DNA of 59,248 bases from VGCC01 sp044375955 (lineage in GTDB: Bacteria > Actinomycetota > Actinomycetes > S36-B12), in the NCBI GenBank assembly GCA_044375955.1, contig JBILLS010000007.1, positions 1 through 59,248 of the forward strand. Direction: 5' to 3'. Positions 17,307-26,373 of this stretch are shown here, in pieces (the stretch's first letter is position 1; each line of letters starts with the position of its first letter). Position numbers and translations under genes: made by a program. Under the pieces are notes generated by a model. It had not been told where the DNA came from. It worked only from the letters and a program-made list of their open reading frames with translations, and made no database searches.

Positions 17307-18713
17307 ATGTCCAAGGTGCTCTCCACGCTCCCCGTCGGCGAGCGGGTGGGCCTGGCCTTCTCCGGCGGCCTCGATACCTCGGTGGCCGTCGCCTGGATGC
17401 GGGCCCGGGGGGCACTCCCCTGCGCCTACACGGCGGACCTCGGTCAGTACGACGAGCCGGATATCGCCTCCGTGCCGGATCGGGCCACCCAGTACGGGGC
17501 CGAGATCGCCCGGCTCGTAGATTGCCGGGCTGCGCTGGTGGAGGAGGGCCTGGCAGCCCTGGCATGCGGCGCCTTCCATATACGGTCGGGTGGCCGGCAG
17601 TACTTCAACACAACCCCGCTCGGGCGGGCGGTGACCGGGACACTCCTTGTGCGTGCCATGCATGACGACAACGTCTCCATCTGGGGCGACGGGTCGACAT
17701 ACAAGGGCAACGACATCGAACGCTTCTACCGGTACGGGCTGCTCGCGAATCCGCAGTTGCGCATCTACAAGCCGTGGCTCGACACCGAGTTCGTCACGAC
17801 ACTGGGTGGTCGGGCCGAGATGAGCGCCTGGCTCAGCGAGCAGGGCCTCCCCTACCGCGACAGCGGGGAGAAGGCCTACTCGACCGACGCGAACATCTGG
17901 GGTGCCACTCACGAAGCGAAGTCGCTCGAACATCTCGACACGTCCCTGGAGATCGTCGAACCCATCATGGGTGTGCGGTTCTGGGATCCTCACGTCACGA
18001 TCGACGCCGAGGACGTCACGATCACCTTCGAACGCGGTCGTCCCGCGCGCATCAATGGTCGGCAATTCGACGACCCGGTGGCACTCGTCCAAGAAGCCAA
18101 CGCCATCGGCGGTCGCCATGGTCTGGGTATGGCCGATCAGATCGAGAATCGGATCATCGAGGCGAAGAGCAGAGGTGTGTACGAGGCGCCGGGAATGGCA
18201 CTGCTGTTCATCGCCTACGAGCGACTGGTGTCCGCGATCCACAACGAGGACACGATTGCCAACTACCATCTCGAGGGTCGGCGCCTCGGACGGCTGCTCT
18301 ACGAGGGCCGCTGGCTCGACCCTCAGGCGCTCATGCTGCGCGAATCACTCCAGCGTTGGGTTGCAGCCGCAGTCACCGGCGAGGTCCGCGTGCGGCTCCG
18401 CAGAGGGGATGACTACACGATCCTCGATACTCGCGGCCCGGAGTTGTCCTACCACCCGGACAAGCTCTCGATGGAGCGCGTGGAACATGCTGCTTTCGGA
18501 CCCAGCGATCGAATCGGGCAACTCACCATGCGCAACCTCGACATCGCCGATACCCGTTCCAAGCTCGAGATGTACGCCCGACAGGGTCAGCTCGGTGCAC
18601 AGTCAGACCTCGTCGGCCACCTGGAGGCAGGAGGTGCCCCCTCGATCGCGGGACGGGTCGAGGACAACGAGGGTGCACTCGATCGCGCGGCCCTGGACTT
18701 CGGCGCGGACTAA
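17307..18713 (+). CDS. argG: Argininosuccinate synthase (long subtype)
   Basis: Joins citrulline and aspartate with ATP in arginine synthesis. 468 residues, close to the long E. coli-like subtype (about 447) and longer than the short subtype of about 400. Seen: P-loop LAFSGGLDTSVAV near 15-27, the GRAVTGTLLVRAM block and GDGSTYKGNDIERFYRYGL. Its stop overlaps the opposing MFS gene by four bases. It stands alone, away from other arg genes, and separates recA from its usual upstream neighbours. Confidence 0.95.
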   Translation: MSKVLSTLPVGERVGLAFSGGLDTSVAVAWMRARGALPCAYTADLGQYDEPDIASVPDRATQYGAEIARLVDCRAALVEEGLAALACGAFHIRSGGRQYFNTTPLGRAVTGTLLVRAMHDDNVSIWGDGSTYKGNDIERFYRYGLLANPQLRIYKPWLDTEFVTTLGGRAEMSAWLSEQGLPYRDSGEKAYSTDANIWGATHEAKSLEHLDTSLEIVEPIMGVRFWDPHVTIDAEDVTITFERGRPARINGRQFDDPVALVQEANAIGGRHGLGMADQIENRIIEAKSRGVYEAPGMALLFIAYERLVSAIHNEDTIANYHLEGRRLGRLLYEGRWLDPQALMLRESLQRWVAAAVTGEVRVRLRRGDDYTILDTRGPELSYHPDKLSMERVEHAAFGPSDRIGQLTMRNLDIADTRSKLEMYARQGQLGAQSDLVGHLEAGGAPSIAGRVEDNEGALDRAALDFGAD

Positions 18714-19957
18714 CCCTTCGCCCTCATAGCGATCGTCATCGCCGCCAAGCCGAGAACAGGCACGGCGGCGACAGCGCACAGCAGTCCGTAGGAGCCGAAG
18801 TACACGATCAGACCCGCAAGGGCTCCGCCGAGCGCACCTGCAGCGTTCATCACGAGATCCGACAGACCCTGAACCGACGGCCGCTCCTCCGGGGACACAG
18901 AATCGGTCACCAGCGTCGATCCCGCGATCAGGGTGCACGACCAGCCCAAGCCGAGGAGGAGCAGCCCAAGGCCGAGCACGAGTGCGTTGTCCGCGGGCGC
19001 GATCCCGGAAACCAGGCACGACACGAGAAGGATCACGATCCCGACGCCGATCATCGGGATGCGACCGATCCGATCCACCGCCCAGCCGACCACCGGTGAG
19101 AAGGCGTACATGCCGGCAACGTGGACGCTGATCACCAGCCCGATCACCTGCAAGGTGACATCGACGTGAGCCATGTGCACGGGCGTCATCACCATCACCA
19201 TCACCATCGCGACGTGGCCGATAGCGATGCTCGCGATACCGAGGATTGCCATCGGGTGTCGTCGGATGTGATCGATGCCGTCACGCAGCCGTGGCCGTGA
19301 TCGAACCTCCCCACCACCCTCCCGGATTCGCACCGAGAGCAGGTACGGGTCCGGCCGCAGGAACAGGGTGAGGACGATCGCCGCTCCCCCCAGACACACC
19401 GCCGACACAACGTACGGTCCACTGAGTTGCGGGAGGCCCAGGCGCAGACCGAGCAGCCCACTGGCGTTGAGCAGGTTGGGTCCGACGATGGCGCCTACGG
19501 TCGCCGCCCACACCACGATGGACAGCGAACGGGCGCGACGATCGGGGGTGGCGAGATCCGTGGCCGCGTACCGAGCCTGATAGCCCGATGCTGACGCGAC
19601 ACCCACCATGGCGCATCCGGCAAGGACGATGACGATGGACCGGGTAACTGCGCCCACGACGACCGTGATCGCGCCCACACAGCCGAGCACGTAGCCCAGT
19701 GAGAGGGCTGCGCGTCGTCCGCGGGACAGAGCAATGCGGGCGAGCGGAAGCGCGAACACAGCTGCACCCACAACGCCGAATGTCTGGGCGAGCCCAGCGA
19801 TGGCTTCCGAACCCGACACCCCGGCGGCGATCAGAGCACCCGCCGGGATCGATCCCGCGACCGCGATTCCGCCGAGAACCTGACTGGAGGCGAGCGTGCG
19901 CACTGTGCGGCCCTGGATCACACCCGCATCGACCTCGGAGCTCACAGCGCTAGTCAC
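18710..19957 (-). CDS. MFS transporter
   Basis: 415 residues with about twelve hydrophobic segments and a short central basic loop (RPRLRDGIDHIRRHP). The loop after TM2 is ARIALSRGRRAALSLGYVLG, a motif-A-like pattern, and GWAVDRIGRIPMIGVG marks the second half. It resembles drug-efflux-type MFS proteins. GTG start with GGGAGAAG upstream; it overlaps the end of the sulfotransferase gene by eight bases, so the two form an operon. A CATCAC repeat within it encodes alternating Met-Val. Substrate unknown. Confidence 0.83.
   Translation of the reverse strand: MTSAVSSEVDAGVIQGRTVRTLASSQVLGGIAVAGSIPAGALIAAGVSGSEAIAGLAQTFGVVGAAVFALPLARIALSRGRRAALSLGYVLGCVGAITVVVGAVTRSIVIVLAGCAMVGVASASGYQARYAATDLATPDRRARSLSIVVWAATVGAIVGPNLLNASGLLGLRLGLPQLSGPYVVSAVCLGGAAIVLTLFLRPDPYLLSVRIREGGGEVRSRPRLRDGIDHIRRHPMAILGIASIAIGHVAMVMVMVMTPVHMAHVDVTLQVIGLVISVHVAGMYAFSPVVGWAVDRIGRIPMIGVGIVILLVSCLVSGIAPADNALVLGLGLLLLGLGWSCTLIAGSTLVTDSVSPEERPSVQGLSDLVMNAAGALGGALAGLIVYFGSYGLLCAVAAVPVLGLAAMTIAMRAKG
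19187..19207. repeat. Hexanucleotide tandem repeat inside the MFS gene
   Basis: Three and a half copies of CATCAC in phase with the reading frame, encoding a Met-Val run in a membrane helix. The unit is a multiple of three, so slippage would keep the frame. Confidence 0.85.
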
Positions 19958-20654
19958 TGCTTCTCCCGTGGTCGAGTCGAATCGCGAGGACCTCGGTCAC
20001 GAGTCGGGGATCCACCGGAAAGCCGATCGCACCCAGGGCGTCACATAGAACACCCGGGTCCTTCGACCACTCCTCGTATTCGACGAGCCCCACGGTGCCG
20101 GGCCCCAGGATCGAGGCGAGGTGAGCGCCCGCATCACGCAGGTTCTGGATGGTCGCGGTCAGCACCTCGGTGGCGTGGGGGTTGTGCGGCCACCAGCCGC
20201 TGGTGAGCGATGTCCTGGCCCCGCGCACATTGATCAGGAATCGCACCCCGGGTAGGAGCGTGCGGACGAAGAGAAGATGGTCGACGAGTTCATCTGCCGT
20301 CGCGAAGTATCCGGTCTCGTAGCGGACCTCCTTGTAGCCAGACCAGCGCGTGTCGGGCTTGGGACGTAGAACATCGTCGATGAAGGTGCGTCGGGCAGAT
20401 TCCAGAACCGCACCAGGATCGAGCCTGGCCGTGCCGAACCACGGATGATCTGGGCGACCGGAGTGATGCCGGTCGGCTGCGGCGGCGAGGGCTTGCACAT
20501 ACCCCTGCAACCCACGGGCCGCCAGGTAGTTCTCTCCGCGGATCAGGGTGTTCGGATGGGCGTTCAGAACCGCCTGAAGTGCGGTACTCCCCGATCGGCC
20601 GAACGTGACGATCGTGAGGAAGTCCAGCTGCCGACGCACGTCCCGTCTCCGCAT
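19950..20654 (-). CDS. Sulfotransferase-fold protein
   Basis: 234 residues. The N-terminal TFGRSGSTALQAVLNAHP matches the 5'-phosphosulfate-binding loop of PAPS sulfotransferases (residues 17-34), and FLINVRGARTSLTSGWW resembles the 3'-phosphate-binding segment. It should move sulfate from PAPS to a hydroxyl or amine on an unknown acceptor. The ATG at 20654 is fixed by TAGGGT exactly six bases upstream. It heads a two-gene operon with the MFS exporter, which may export the sulfated product (inference). Confidence 0.75.
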   Translation of the reverse strand: MRRRDVRRQLDFLTIVTFGRSGSTALQAVLNAHPNTLIRGENYLAARGLQGYVQALAAAADRHHSGRPDHPWFGTARLDPGAVLESARRTFIDDVLRPKPDTRWSGYKEVRYETGYFATADELVDHLLFVRTLLPGVRFLINVRGARTSLTSGWWPHNPHATEVLTATIQNLRDAGAHLASILGPGTVGLVEYEEWSKDPGVLCDALGAIGFPVDPRLVTEVLAIRLDHGRSSD

Positions 20655-20660
20655 GCGATG

Positions 20661-20666
20661 ACCCTA
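20661..20666 (-). promoter_or_regulatory. Leaderless -10 element, sulfotransferase-MFS operon
   Basis: TAGGGT on the minus strand, six bases, then the ATG at 20654. Confidence 0.6.
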
Positions 20667-20673
20667 GGGGGAA

Positions 20674-20865
20674 CTAGGTGAGGATCGCGGGGACCTCGGC
20701 ATTGGAGCAGACGGCCGACCAGATCTCCTTGGTCTCGACCCCACGGCTAATCGCCTGGTCCACGGTGCATCCGAGTTCGGGCAGAACGGTGTCACGAGCC
20801 CAGGAAGCCGCGTACTCGGCACCGAAGACCGCGGTCATGCGCTCCCAGAAGTCACTGAGCCGCAC
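20674..20865 (-). CDS. DUF3046 protein
   Basis: 63 residues, VRLSDFWERMTAVFGAEYA then ASWARDTVLPELG and VETKEIWSAVC, matching the actinobacterial DUF3046 family. It usually sits just upstream of recA; here argG, MFS and sulfotransferase genes intervene. The GTG at 20865 lies two bases past the stop of the ClgR-like gene. No function is known; conservation next to recA suggests a link to DNA repair or to ClgR. Confidence 0.85.
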   Translation of the reverse strand: MRLSDFWERMTAVFGAEYAASWARDTVLPELGCTVDQAISRGVETKEIWSAVCSNAEVPAILT

Positions 20866-20866
20866 G

Positions 20867-21118
20867 TCAGTGCAGCGCCTTGGACTCCTCGGCCGCCACG
20901 TGGCTGCTGACCGAGGCGAGAACATCGGCCAGGGACACGTCGAGCGCAGAACAGATAGCCGCGAGGAGCTCGGAGGAAGCCTCCTTGTGCCCACGCTCGA
21001 CCTCGGAGAGGTAACCGAGGGAGACGGCGGCAGCACCGGAGACGTCGCGCAGGGTGCGTCCCTGGTCTTGACGGCGGCGGCGCAGCTCGTCGCCGATCAC
21101 CTGTCGCAGAACGATCAT
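20867..21118 (-). CDS. ClgR-like XRE-family transcription regulator
   Basis: 83 residues. RQVIGDELRRRRQDQGRTLRDVSGAAAVSLGYLSEVERGHKEASSELLAAIC closely matches ClgR, the activator of clp protease genes in actinobacteria; the recognition helix lies around VSLGYLSEVERG. GGAGGGAGG precedes the ATG at 21118. It sits in the conserved cinA-clgR-DUF3046 order. The C-terminus ends KALH and so lacks the Ala-Ala tail that makes some ClgR proteins Clp substrates. Confidence 0.88.
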   Translation of the reverse strand: MIVLRQVIGDELRRRRQDQGRTLRDVSGAAAVSLGYLSEVERGHKEASSELLAAICSALDVSLADVLASVSSHVAAEESKALH

Positions 21119-21185
21119 GATGCCTCCCTCCGGCACAGTACCGCGCCCTCCCATCGGACGCGAGAACACTCCCGGGCCTTGGACG

Positions 21186-21653
21186 TCAGGACCGGGCCAG
21201 GAGTTCCACGGTTCCCGCGATAACCGCCTCCACGCTTGAGTGCCGGATCGTGTCGCGGTCCCCCACGAGGTCCACGGTCCAGGTCCGTGTCGCGGAGGCG
21301 CTCCACACGCCCAGGCACACCCGGCCGACCGGCTGCCCCGCATGCGGGTCGGGCCCTGCGACGCCGGTGGTCGCGATCCCGATATCCGCCCCGAGAATGC
21401 CCGCCACGGCACGGGCCATGGCCCCTGCAACTGGCTCGCTCACCACGCCTGGTTCGAGAACACGATCATCCAAGCCGAGCAGAATGTGTTTCGCCTCGAC
21501 GGTATAGGCCACCACGCCACCGCGCAGCACCCTCGAACTCCCCGGGATACTCGCCACCGCACCGCAGACCCAACCACCGGTGAGGGACTCCGCCACGGCG
21601 ATCGTCAGACCTCGCTGGTCGAGCGCGGCGACGAGGTCCCCAGCGTCACTCAC
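21186..21653 (-). CDS. CinA C-terminal domain protein (NMN deamidase family)
   Basis: 155 residues, the stand-alone PncC/CinA C-domain: LTIAVAESLTGGWVCGAVASIPGSSRVLRGGVVAYTVEAK, then GIATTGVAGPDPHAGQPVGRV. Such domains deamidate nicotinamide mononucleotide in pyridine salvage. The GTG at 21653 overlaps the pgsA stop by four bases; the longer upstream frame is read through pgsA and is rejected. Confidence 0.92.
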   Translation of the reverse strand: MSDAGDLVAALDQRGLTIAVAESLTGGWVCGAVASIPGSSRVLRGGVVAYTVEAKHILLGLDDRVLEPGVVSEPVAGAMARAVAGILGADIGIATTGVAGPDPHAGQPVGRVCLGVWSASATRTWTVDLVGDRDTIRHSSVEAVIAGTVELLARS

Positions 21654-22201
21654 CCGGCACTCCGAACGCGAGCAAACCTGATCACGTAGTCGACACCCGT
21701 AACGATGGTGACCACGAGGGCGATCCACAGTGCGAAGTGGGCCGCGACGTCCCAGGCACGCACCTGGGTCAGGGGCACGAGGAGCATGGTGATCGCCACG
21801 ATCTGCACGATGGTCTTGACCTTCCCACCAGGCGAGGCGGGTATGACCGCCGTTCGGACGACAAGCAGGCGCAGCGCCGTCACGCCGATTTCCCGGACCA
21901 TGATGACGATGGTGATCCACCACGCCACCTCACCGATGATCGACAAGGCGACCAGTGCCATTCCGGTGAGCGCCTTATCGACGATGGGATCAAGCAGCGT
22001 GCCGATTGCCGTGATCTGTGCTCGCGCACGCGCCACCGCACCGTCGACCATGTCGGTCAGCGACGCGACCACGAAGACCAGCGCCGCTAACCACCGAGCC
22101 GAGGCGGTGTCGGCACCCAGGACGAGGAAACCGACGACCGGAACACATACAAGCCGCAGCAGGGTCAGAGCATTGGGAAGGTTCCAGATGCCGGACTTCA
22201 C
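21650..22201 (-). CDS. pgsA: CDP-diacylglycerol-glycerol-3-phosphate 3-phosphatidyltransferase
   Basis: 183-residue membrane enzyme that makes phosphatidylglycerophosphate. The CDP-alcohol phosphotransferase motif is complete, with Asp50, Asp53, Asp71 and Asp75 (DMVDGAVARAR, then GTLLDPIVDK). About five or six TM segments. It overlaps rimO upstream and the CinA-domain gene downstream by four bases each. PgsA rather than PIS synthase is favoured by its place in the rimO-pgsA-cinA order. Confidence 0.92.
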   Translation of the reverse strand: MKSGIWNLPNALTLLRLVCVPVVGFLVLGADTASARWLAALVFVVASLTDMVDGAVARARAQITAIGTLLDPIVDKALTGMALVALSIIGEVAWWITIVIMVREIGVTALRLLVVRTAVIPASPGGKVKTIVQIVAITMLLVPLTQVRAWDVAAHFALWIALVVTIVTGVDYVIRFARVRSAG

Positions 22202-23568
22202 GGGGTCTGCCTCGCGATCAGATCGACACCTTCCGAGTCCACGACGATCCCGGTGACGAACTCCCCGACGGCCGGTGGGGTGCCGCTGCCGCGGAGGGTC
22301 GTGGCTCCGTCGTCAGGTCCCTGATGGGCACCGCGACCCTCGACCTGCCACTCCACCCCCTCGGATTCGACCGCCTCCACGATGACCTGTACCTCCTCAC
22401 CGATGCGTGCGGCGGCCCGCTGCGCCATGAGCTCCTCGGCAAGGGAGCTCACGAACGCAACCCGACGGTCGATCTCCTGGTGTTCGATCTTCCCGGGGAG
22501 AGTCAGCGCCTCCGTCTGGTCCTCGTCGCTGTAGCCGAAGACACCGATCGCATCCAGGTGGGCGCGCTCAAGGAAGTCGACGAGCGTCGCAAGATCCGCA
22601 TCCGTCTCTCCCGGGAATCCGACGATCACATTGCTCCGCACTCCAGCCGCGGGCGAGTGCGACCGGATCTGGGCCAGCAGCTCGAGGAATGGCTCGGCTC
22701 CCCCGAACCGACGCATGCGCCGAAGGACGTCCGGGCTGGCGTGTTGGAAGGACAAATCGAAATAGCTGGCGACGGACGGGTGCCGGGCGATCACCTCGAC
22801 TAGGCCTGTACGCATCTCCGCCGGCTGCAGGTACGCGATCCGAAGGCGCAGGCCCGGAGTCGCCTCGGCGATGCGGGGCAGGAGGCTCTCAAGCAATCGC
22901 AAGTCCCCGAGATCCTTGCCGTACGACGTGGAATTCTCGCTCACCAGGTTGATCTCGCGCACTCCCTGCGATGCAAGCCAATTGGCCTCCTCGAGGATCT
23001 CCTCGGGTGGACGCGAGACGAAGGCACCACGGAAGCGTGGGATTGCACAGAATGAGCACCGTCGGTCGCATCCCGACGCCAACTTCAGCGGCGCGACTGG
23101 ACTACTCGCCAGACGGTGCCGCAGCATCGGAGGCGTCCACCCTGTCACCCTTTCCACCGGTGCAATCGGGATGAGCGTCCGCCGGTCTACCGGCTCGTGG
23201 GCGCGTACAGGCGTGCCTGCGAGAACGTCCGTAAGCACGTGATCGATGGTCGCATACGAATCGAAGCCGACGATGGCGGCCGCTTCCGGCAGCGCCTCGG
23301 CCAATTCATTGCCATACCGCTCGGCCATGCACCCAGCGGCGACGACAGTTCGACCCGCGTCCGATAACGCAAGCAGTGTGTCGATGGAGTCCTTCTTGGC
23401 GGCCTCGATGAATCCGCACGTGTTCACCACCACGACATCGGAATCTTCCGGGGATTCGACCAGAGACCATCCTGAGCCCTGGAGGCGCGCCGCGAGCTCC
23501 TCGCTGTCGACCTCGTTACGCGCACAGCCGAGAGTCACGAGGGCGACACGTCGGGTCCCGTTCTCCAC
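22198..23568 (-). CDS. rimO: Ribosomal protein S12 methylthiotransferase RimO
   Basis: 456-residue radical-SAM enzyme that methylthiolates an Asp of S12. MTTase cysteines C15 (LGCARN), C51 (NTCGF) and C80 (AGCMAE); radical-SAM C167, C171 and C174 (GCDRRCSFC); TRAM domain at the C-terminus. It is told from MiaB by the TLGCARNEVDSE and IPRFRG signatures. GTG start with TACGCT six bases upstream, consistent with a leaderless transcript heading rimO-pgsA-cinA. Confidence 0.95.
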   Translation of the reverse strand: MENGTRRVALVTLGCARNEVDSEELAARLQGSGWSLVESPEDSDVVVVNTCGFIEAAKKDSIDTLLALSDAGRTVVAAGCMAERYGNELAEALPEAAAIVGFDSYATIDHVLTDVLAGTPVRAHEPVDRRTLIPIAPVERVTGWTPPMLRHRLASSPVAPLKLASGCDRRCSFCAIPRFRGAFVSRPPEEILEEANWLASQGVREINLVSENSTSYGKDLGDLRLLESLLPRIAEATPGLRLRIAYLQPAEMRTGLVEVIARHPSVASYFDLSFQHASPDVLRRMRRFGGAEPFLELLAQIRSHSPAAGVRSNVIVGFPGETDADLATLVDFLERAHLDAIGVFGYSDEDQTEALTLPGKIEHQEIDRRVAFVSSLAEELMAQRAAARIGEEVQVIVEAVESEGVEWQVEGRGAHQGPDDGATTLRGSGTPPAVGEFVTGIVVDSEGVDLIARQTP

Positions 23569-23574
23569 CGGGCC

Positions 23575-23580
23575 AGCGTA
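23575..23580 (-). promoter_or_regulatory. Leaderless -10 element of rimO-pgsA-cinA
   Basis: TACGCT on the minus strand, six bases (GGCCCG), then the GTG at 23568. Confidence 0.6.
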
Positions 23581-23588
23581 CGGACCGG

Positions 23589-23822
23589 CTAGGGCTCCCC
23601 GGCGGACGCATCGAACAGGTCCAGTAGCTCGTCCGGATCGATCTCCAGAATCGCCGCGATACTCTTCAAATGACCCCGGGCGTAGACGTCGCCCCCGCAG
23701 GACGTGAAGTCGTCACTCTCGATTGCGACAAGGATCGATGAGCGGATCTTGGTGCGGGCAGCGAGATCGTCGATGCCCAGACCCATGGACTGACGCGCAG
23801 CGGACACTCGCGCACCGACCAT
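23589..23822 (-). CDS. Short RodZ-like helix-turn-helix protein
   Basis: 77 residues: VSAARQSMGLGIDDLAARTKIRSSILVAIESDDFTSCGGDVYARGHLKSIAAILEIDPDELLDLFD, the HTH_25 domain at the N-terminus of RodZ, but with no TM segment or periplasmic domain. The family is common between ftsK and rimO in actinobacteria. The ATG at 23822 follows AGAGAGGTGG. It may be a cytoskeleton-linked or DNA-binding protein; function unknown. Confidence 0.8.
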   Translation of the reverse strand: MVGARVSAARQSMGLGIDDLAARTKIRSSILVAIESDDFTSCGGDVYARGHLKSIAAILEIDPDELLDLFDASAGEP

Positions 23823-23877
23823 CAGGACCACCTCTCTCCCTACACAGGCTACGGAGCGTGGGTCAATCGAGCAAGGT

Positions 23878-26361
23878 CTAGGAGGTCCCGCGTATGGAGG
23901 ACAGGGTCGCCGCGAGTGCCTCCGGCGTGACCAGGACATCGCGCGCTTTCGATCCCTCACTCGGCCCGACGACCCCCCGGGACTCCATCAGATCCATCAG
24001 TCGGCCCGCCTTCGCGAATCCCACGCGGAGTTTGCGCTGCAGCATGGACGTGGATCCGAATTGGGTGGAGACCACCAACTCCACGGCCTGGAGGAGTAGA
24101 TCGAGATCATCACCGATCTCCTCGTCCACCTCACGAGACGGTGCGCTCGAGGCGGTCACTTCCGGGAGGTACTCGGCTGAGCCCTGGTTCTTGCAATGTT
24201 CGACGACAGCCCGAATCTCCCGCTCGGCAACGAAGGCACCCTGGATCCTGGTGGGCTTGTTGGCACCCATCGGTAGGAACAACCCATCGCCTTGGCCGAC
24301 AAGTTTCTCGGCACCAGGTTGATCGAGGATCACACGACTGTCCGCAAGACTCGATGTTGCGAACGCCAGTCGACTCGGCACGTTCGCCTTGATCAGTCCG
24401 GTGACAACATCGACGCTTGGCCGCTGGGTCGCCAGAACGAGGTGGATTCCCGCAGCGCGGGCAAGCTGCGTGATCCGAACGATCGCATCCTCGACGTCCC
24501 TGGGTGCGACCATCATCAGATCGGCCAACTCGTCGACGATCACGAGTAGGTAGGGATACGGCTCGATCTGGCGCTGGCTGCCGGGTAGCGGCGTGACGGT
24601 TCCCTCGCGGACCGCCTTATTGAAGTCGTCGATATGACGGAATCCGAACTGCGCCAGATCGTCATAGCGGCGGTCCATCTCCTTGACCACCCACTGAAGC
24701 GCGTCGGCCGCTTTCTTCGGATTCGTGATGATCGGCGTGATCAGGTGCGGCACACCCTCGTAGATGCTCAGCTCGACGCGCTTAGGGTCCACCAGGATCA
24801 TCCGGACGTCGGCCGGCGTCGCACGCATTAAAATGGACGTGATCAGGGCATTGATGCAGCTGGACTTGCCCGCGCCGGTGGCACCCGCAACGAGTATGTG
24901 GGGCATCGTCGCCAGGTTCGCCGTCACGAACCCGCCTTCGACATCCTTGCCTAGGCCCACGGTCAGCGGGTGCCGGTCGGTCTTTGCGGACTTGCTGCGC
25001 AGGACGTCTCCGAGGGACACCAGTTCCCGGTCGGAGTTGGGTATCTCGATCCCGATCGCCTTCTTGCCTGGGATCGGGCTCAGGATCCGTACATCCGCGC
25101 TCGCGACGGCGTAGGCGATGTTCTTGCTCAAGGCCGTGACTCGCTCGACCTTGACACTGGGGCCGAGTTCGATCTCGTACCGCGTCACCGTCGGGCCGCG
25201 CATGAACCCGGAGACCTCCGCATCGATCCCGAACTGCTCGAGAACTTCCGTCAGCGCCCTCACGACCGAGTCGTTCGCCCCGGTCGCCGACTTGTGCCCG
25301 GGGCCGGCCGTGAGCATGTCTGCTTTCGGTACGCGGTAGACACTGCGGGCTCGCGGGGGAATGGATGCCGGCACGGCCAGGGGTGCCGTCGGCGCATCGT
25401 CGACAACCCTGGGGATGGCCTGCGTGTCCGCCGACGGATCGACTACGTGCGACCGCGGCGCAACCTCGGCGACGACAACGTCCACGTACTCGTCCACGTG
25501 TTCATCCGCGTACTCATCCGCGTCCTCCTCAACCATGTCGACGGCGTCCGTCACGTCATCGGGCTCGTCAACTTCCACGTCAGCATCCACCTGCTCGGGG
25601 TACGGCGCGACTGTGGGGGCCGGCCTCACGCGCACTCCACGTGCACGCGCGAGCATCCAGCCCACCCCGACCATGGTCCACATCCGCACCTGGCGTACCG
25701 AGGTCCCCGTGATGACCATCGCACCGAAGGCAAGGAGGAGGAGGAGAAGGAGGAACGTGACGATCGGTCCGACGGCGGACGCGAGTGGTGCCGTGACCAA
25801 CCAGCCCAGCACCCCTCCCCCGGAGTCCATACGCACGGCTCCGTCACTTGGCGTGGGAGTTCCCGTCGCCACGTGCCACATGCCGACCAGAGCGACGACG
25901 AGCGCGATCGAACCGATTGCGACGCGGCCGGTGGTGGATCCCTCGTCGGGGTGACGCAGGAAGCGCCACGCGAGGAAAAGAAGGAAGACGGGAACCGCAA
26001 GTGCGAGGACTCCGAGAAAAGTGCGACTTACCTGCGCGGTCCAGGCGACGAACCACCCGTCGACACCGAACCAGGTGGCCGCACCCACGACGATGGCCGC
26101 CGACACAAGGGCCAGCCCGAGTCCATCGCGGCGTGTCTCGGGGTCGAGTTCACGCGCCCCCCGGCCCAGGCCCCGGACACCTGCACCCACGAGTGCAGCC
26201 AAACCCGACCACAGGGTGGCGAGGGCCCTGCCGAGGGCCACCGAGACCCGCACGAGGGGACCGGGGCGCATCGGAGTGCGCGCAGGCTTACGCCGGCCGG
26301 TCTTCCGGCCCGTCGGGGAAGGTCGACTCCGGCGTGCCGGAGCGGACGTACGGGACGCCAC
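23878..26361 (-). CDS. ftsK: DNA translocase FtsK/SpoIIIE
   Basis: 827 residues. A basic N-terminus is followed by four or five TM segments (about 75-235), then an acidic linker (about 255-300, rich in D, E and V) and the motor: alpha domain, beta domain with Walker A GATGAGKSS near 493-501, VIVDELADLM (Walker B), and a C-terminal gamma winged helix that reads chromosome-orienting sequences. It pumps DNA through the closing septum. The GTG start at 26361 is supported by TAGAGT six bases upstream. Confidence 0.96.
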   Translation of the reverse strand: MASRTSAPARRSRPSPTGRKTGRRKPARTPMRPGPLVRVSVALGRALATLWSGLAALVGAGVRGLGRGARELDPETRRDGLGLALVSAAIVVGAATWFGVDGWFVAWTAQVSRTFLGVLALAVPVFLLFLAWRFLRHPDEGSTTGRVAIGSIALVVALVGMWHVATGTPTPSDGAVRMDSGGGVLGWLVTAPLASAVGPIVTFLLLLLLLAFGAMVITGTSVRQVRMWTMVGVGWMLARARGVRVRPAPTVAPYPEQVDADVEVDEPDDVTDAVDMVEEDADEYADEHVDEYVDVVVAEVAPRSHVVDPSADTQAIPRVVDDAPTAPLAVPASIPPRARSVYRVPKADMLTAGPGHKSATGANDSVVRALTEVLEQFGIDAEVSGFMRGPTVTRYEIELGPSVKVERVTALSKNIAYAVASADVRILSPIPGKKAIGIEIPNSDRELVSLGDVLRSKSAKTDRHPLTVGLGKDVEGGFVTANLATMPHILVAGATGAGKSSCINALITSILMRATPADVRMILVDPKRVELSIYEGVPHLITPIITNPKKAADALQWVVKEMDRRYDDLAQFGFRHIDDFNKAVREGTVTPLPGSQRQIEPYPYLLVIVDELADLMMVAPRDVEDAIVRITQLARAAGIHLVLATQRPSVDVVTGLIKANVPSRLAFATSSLADSRVILDQPGAEKLVGQGDGLFLPMGANKPTRIQGAFVAEREIRAVVEHCKNQGSAEYLPEVTASSAPSREVDEEIGDDLDLLLQAVELVVSTQFGSTSMLQRKLRVGFAKAGRLMDLMESRGVVGPSEGSKARDVLVTPEALAATLSSIRGTS

Positions 26362-26367
26362 GCGATC

Positions 26368-26373
26368 ACTCTA
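26368..26373 (-). promoter_or_regulatory. Leaderless -10 element of ftsK
   Basis: TAGAGT on the minus strand, six bases (GATCGC), then the GTG at 26361. Confidence 0.6.
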
